From: CAZIVO01 sp964542765
Lineage (GTDB): Bacteria; Planctomycetota; UBA1135; UBA2386
Assembly: GCA_964542765.1 (NCBI GenBank)
Contig: CAZIVO010000050.1
Location: forward strand, 1-24,376
Length of the DNA: 24,376 bases
Reading direction: 5' to 3'
This document shows, piece by piece, positions 22,376 to 24,376 of the stretch (position 1 is its first letter; each line of letters begins with the position of its first letter). Under the pieces are notes generated by a model. The model searched no databases. It had not been told where the DNA came from and saw only the letters and a list, made by a program, of their open reading frames with translations. A program made the position numbers and the translations under genes.

Positions 22376-24088
22376 ATGATCGCAATCCTGCTCTCCCTTA
22401 CTGCCGCACTCCCGCAGGGCGGAGGACTACCGCAAATCCCTGACAATCTGCGGCCGGTCCTGACCTACCCGGAGTCCTCGGCCGAATTACGCTTCGCGCC
22501 CTTCGTCGATGCCCTCGGGCAACCGGTCGTGACCGAAATCGCGGCTGCCGGGGCCGCAGACCTCGATGGCGACGAGAATACCGACCTCTGGTTCCTGTCC
22601 GCTTCGGGCATAAATGCCGGAGAAGTCTCCGTGCAGATGGCGAAAACGTCCTCCTTGGGCCGATTCCGCCACTGGCACAGCTACCCGCGCACACCCTGGT
22701 CAGGAGCGGCCACCTATCGGTCACAGTTCTACACCCGGGACCGCATCCTGCTGATCGATCCGATGAGCAGCGTCCTGACAGCTGCCTACTACTCCTATCC
22801 GCCGAACACGCCACCGCGGCAAGGTCAGTTCCAGATGGCCGCGCTGCCCTGGCAGATCGGCATCGGGGCCTACCAGATTGACACCCGTGACGACGATGGC
22901 GATGGACATGACGACATCGCCGTGGCTCGGGATCTGGGCAACGGCTGGACACAGATCCGGAAGCTCCACATGAGCACGAAGCTGGGCAGCTTGCAGCCGG
23001 AATCAGAAGTCAGCGGCCTGCTACCCTTCCGGCTCGAGTTCATGCGCATGCTCGACTTGAACAGCGATGGTCGATCCGATCTCATCGGCTGGATCCCGGG
23101 CATTGGCGTGCTAGGACTGCTGGACTCCGGAGCCGGATATTTCGCCTTCCACTCCTTCCTTTACATTCCCGCAGGCCTCCGCAATCTCACCGTGGGTGAT
23201 CAGGATGGAGATAACCGGGACGACTTCGTCCTCGTCGCCGACAACGGTCTGGCGCTTATCCGGTCCACGGCTGTGGGCCTTCACCTGACCGTCGTCACCC
23301 GGCCACAAGCTGTAGGCGCCTTCAAGTCGGCACTGATCACGGACGCCGACTCGGACGGCCTCATCGATCTGATCGGTTTCCCGGCCGATGGAAAGGCTCT
23401 GGTCATCTATCAGGCAGCCGTTGCCGGAGGTTTCCTCAAGAAGCCCAGGGTGGAAGTGCCCTCGGACCCCAGCAATTACCAAGGCCCAGGAACCCTGGGA
23501 GTCCAGGTATTCGGCGCTGATCTCGACAATGACGGTGATCAGGACGCGCTGCTGCAGTTGCCTTCGGGCGACTCCTGGCTATCGCTGAACCATCCAGAAA
23601 AGAGCTTCGCACCAACGCGGCTGACCGTTGTCGACCAAGGAAAGGTCGGCGAAACAGGCTTCATCAAGCAACTGCTGACGGTTCAGATGCCGACATCGGT
23701 AACCACGCTGGGCCTGCAAGACGTCGAGGCTGCCGTCTTCTTGCAAGATCCGCAGAACAAGACCCGGTATCTCTACTGGGGCCGGGTCACTCCGCGCATC
23801 GATCTCAAGACCGGGACCGCCAGCTTCAGCATGTATTTCCAGACCAACAAGCAGAAGCTGCCGGCGATGATCTCTCAGGCTCAGCCGAACCAGTTCCAGA
23901 ACGGTCTCACGGCCGGCGGCGAAGCTCTGCTTTCCATCCATGCCAAGCTCGGACCCAAGCGCTTCGAATCTTTGGCTGCGTTCCAAAAAGGTGGCGGAGG
24001 CAGCAAGTCCGCCAAGGGCGTCCAGTGGGCGGTCAAGCCGGCCCCACCCAAGCCTTCTCTCGACGACGAACTCCTGCCCTGGAACTGA
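22376..24088 (+). CDS. Secreted FG-GAP/VCBS-like calcium-repeat protein
   Basis: A 570-residue exported protein of unknown function built around beta-propeller-like FG-GAP/VCBS repeats. A very short signal peptide (about 1-13) precedes the mature chain. Six Asp-rich calcium loops of the form DxDxDGxxD occur at about 62-71, 172-181, 227-236, 275-284, 323-332 and 382-391, for example DDDGDGHDD and DQDGDNRDD. The last ~170 residues lack repeats and end in a Pro/Lys-rich tail. Such proteins bind calcium and often mediate carbohydrate or surface contacts. The ATG at 22376 is the first in frame; an ATG at 22350 is out of frame. A structured leader with a terminator lies upstream. The sulfatase is divergent, so shared control is possible. 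Confidence 0.8.
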   Translation: MIAILLSLTAALPQGGGLPQIPDNLRPVLTYPESSAELRFAPFVDALGQPVVTEIAAAGAADLDGDENTDLWFLSASGINAGEVSVQMAKTSSLGRFRHWHSYPRTPWSGAATYRSQFYTRDRILLIDPMSSVLTAAYYSYPPNTPPRQGQFQMAALPWQIGIGAYQIDTRDDDGDGHDDIAVARDLGNGWTQIRKLHMSTKLGSLQPESEVSGLLPFRLEFMRMLDLNSDGRSDLIGWIPGIGVLGLLDSGAGYFAFHSFLYIPAGLRNLTVGDQDGDNRDDFVLVADNGLALIRSTAVGLHLTVVTRPQAVGAFKSALITDADSDGLIDLIGFPADGKALVIYQAAVAGGFLKKPRVEVPSDPSNYQGPGTLGVQVFGADLDNDGDQDALLQLPSGDSWLSLNHPEKSFAPTRLTVVDQGKVGETGFIKQLLTVQMPTSVTTLGLQDVEAAVFLQDPQNKTRYLYWGRVTPRIDLKTGTASFSMYFQTNKQKLPAMISQAQPNQFQNGLTAGGEALLSIHAKLGPKRFESLAAFQKGGGGSKSAKGVQWAVKPAPPKPSLDDELLPWN

Positions 24089-24107
24089 CAGGTTCTGCCA
24101 CGGCGGG

Positions 24108-24376
24108 TCAGATAGCAGTCTTCGGGGAACGCCTGCGGACCCACCAGATCAAGAGTCGCACGAACCCCGCCAGAGCGATCGCCAGAGCCATCGGCGCAAG
24201 GAGCAGTGCCCACGAAGGCAGACCTCCGACCCAGCCTTCGCCCGGAGAGGCTAGCTGCCGGGGCGCAGCACCGTTGATCGCAAAACCCGCCCAGTAATGC
24301 GGGTGGGAGTAGTTAGCAGCGGCAGCGAGCACCTTGCGAGCTTCCGTCATCGCAGAAGCAGCTCGATGGCCCTGGC
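24108..24376 (-). CDS. CHAT-domain membrane protein, C-terminal fragment (runs off the window)
   Basis: The frame is open to the right edge of the window, so only the last ~89 residues are visible. They begin QGHRAASAMTEARKVL and continue ANYSHPHYWAGFAINGA. This matches the end of CHAT (caspase-like, HetF-associated with TPRs) domains, where an A-rich helix precedes a HPxYWAxFxxxG strand. A single transmembrane helix follows (WALLLAPMALAIALAGFVRLLIWW), then a short basic tail, predicting a C-terminally anchored cysteine-protease-like protein with the tail in the cytoplasm. The catalytic His/Cys lie beyond the window and cannot be assessed. The internal ATG at 24350 lies in the middle of the motif and is not the true start. 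It converges with the FG-GAP gene. Confidence 0.65.
   Translation of the reverse strand, partial: QGHRAASAMTEARKVLAAAANYSHPHYWAGFAINGAAPRQLASPGEGWVGGLPSWALLLAPMALAIALAGFVRLLIWWVRRRSPKTAI

Noticed and set aside
1..24376. CRISPR arrays, insertion sequences, tRNA or rRNA genes, prophage genes
   Set aside because: No regularly spaced repeats, transposase or integrase motifs, cloverleaf-like sequences or rRNA signatures were seen on either strand.

Overview
The window is a GC-rich, densely packed bacterial chromosomal segment with nearly every base coding. The gene content points to a Gram-negative-type, sulfatase-rich bacterium, most likely Planctomycetota. The evidence is a secreted sulfatase with a C-terminal extension, an FGE-fold secreted protein, a secreted FG-GAP (calcium-repeat) protein, a CHAT-domain protein, a KdsA enzyme for Kdo/LPS, and a PCC/methylmalonyl-CoA epimerase set. 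The lineage is inferred from content only; there is no rRNA or tRNA here.

Left part (1-2200, + strand): a secreted parvulin-type prolyl isomerase with an unusual strand order, then two overlapping genes that together look like an RdgC-type recombination protein split in two.

Central minus-strand block (11483 down to 2219): nine co-directional genes. First comes a bifunctional class II aldolase/short-chain dehydrogenase coupled by 4-nt overlaps to an ABC exporter (ATPase, permease). After a 191-nt gap come methylmalonyl-CoA epimerase, carboxyltransferase, biotin carboxylase and biotin carrier, which convert propionyl-CoA to (R)-methylmalonyl-CoA. At the tail, overlapping the carrier gene, are two small lipoproteins of the DUF4810 and GNA1162 (DUF799) type.

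Middle (11484-17500): an LsrF-like class I aldolase/thiolase diverges from the aldolase/dehydrogenase gene. It is followed by an RluD-type pseudouridine synthase (-), a response regulator with an HD-GYP phosphodiesterase domain (+), and a secreted FGE-fold protein lacking the catalytic cysteines and overlapping an RmlC-like sugar epimerase.

Right part (17500-24376): an RmlD-type dTDP-4-dehydrorhamnose reductase (-), a diacylglycerol-kinase-type lipid kinase directly followed by kdsA (+), the sulfatase (-), and the FG-GAP protein (+). The sulfatase and FG-GAP genes are divergent and separated by 448 nt. That gap contains a run of strong helices ending in a hairpin plus nine T residues on the + strand, a good candidate for an undescribed structured RNA or attenuator. 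The window closes with the C-terminal end of a CHAT-domain membrane protein (-).
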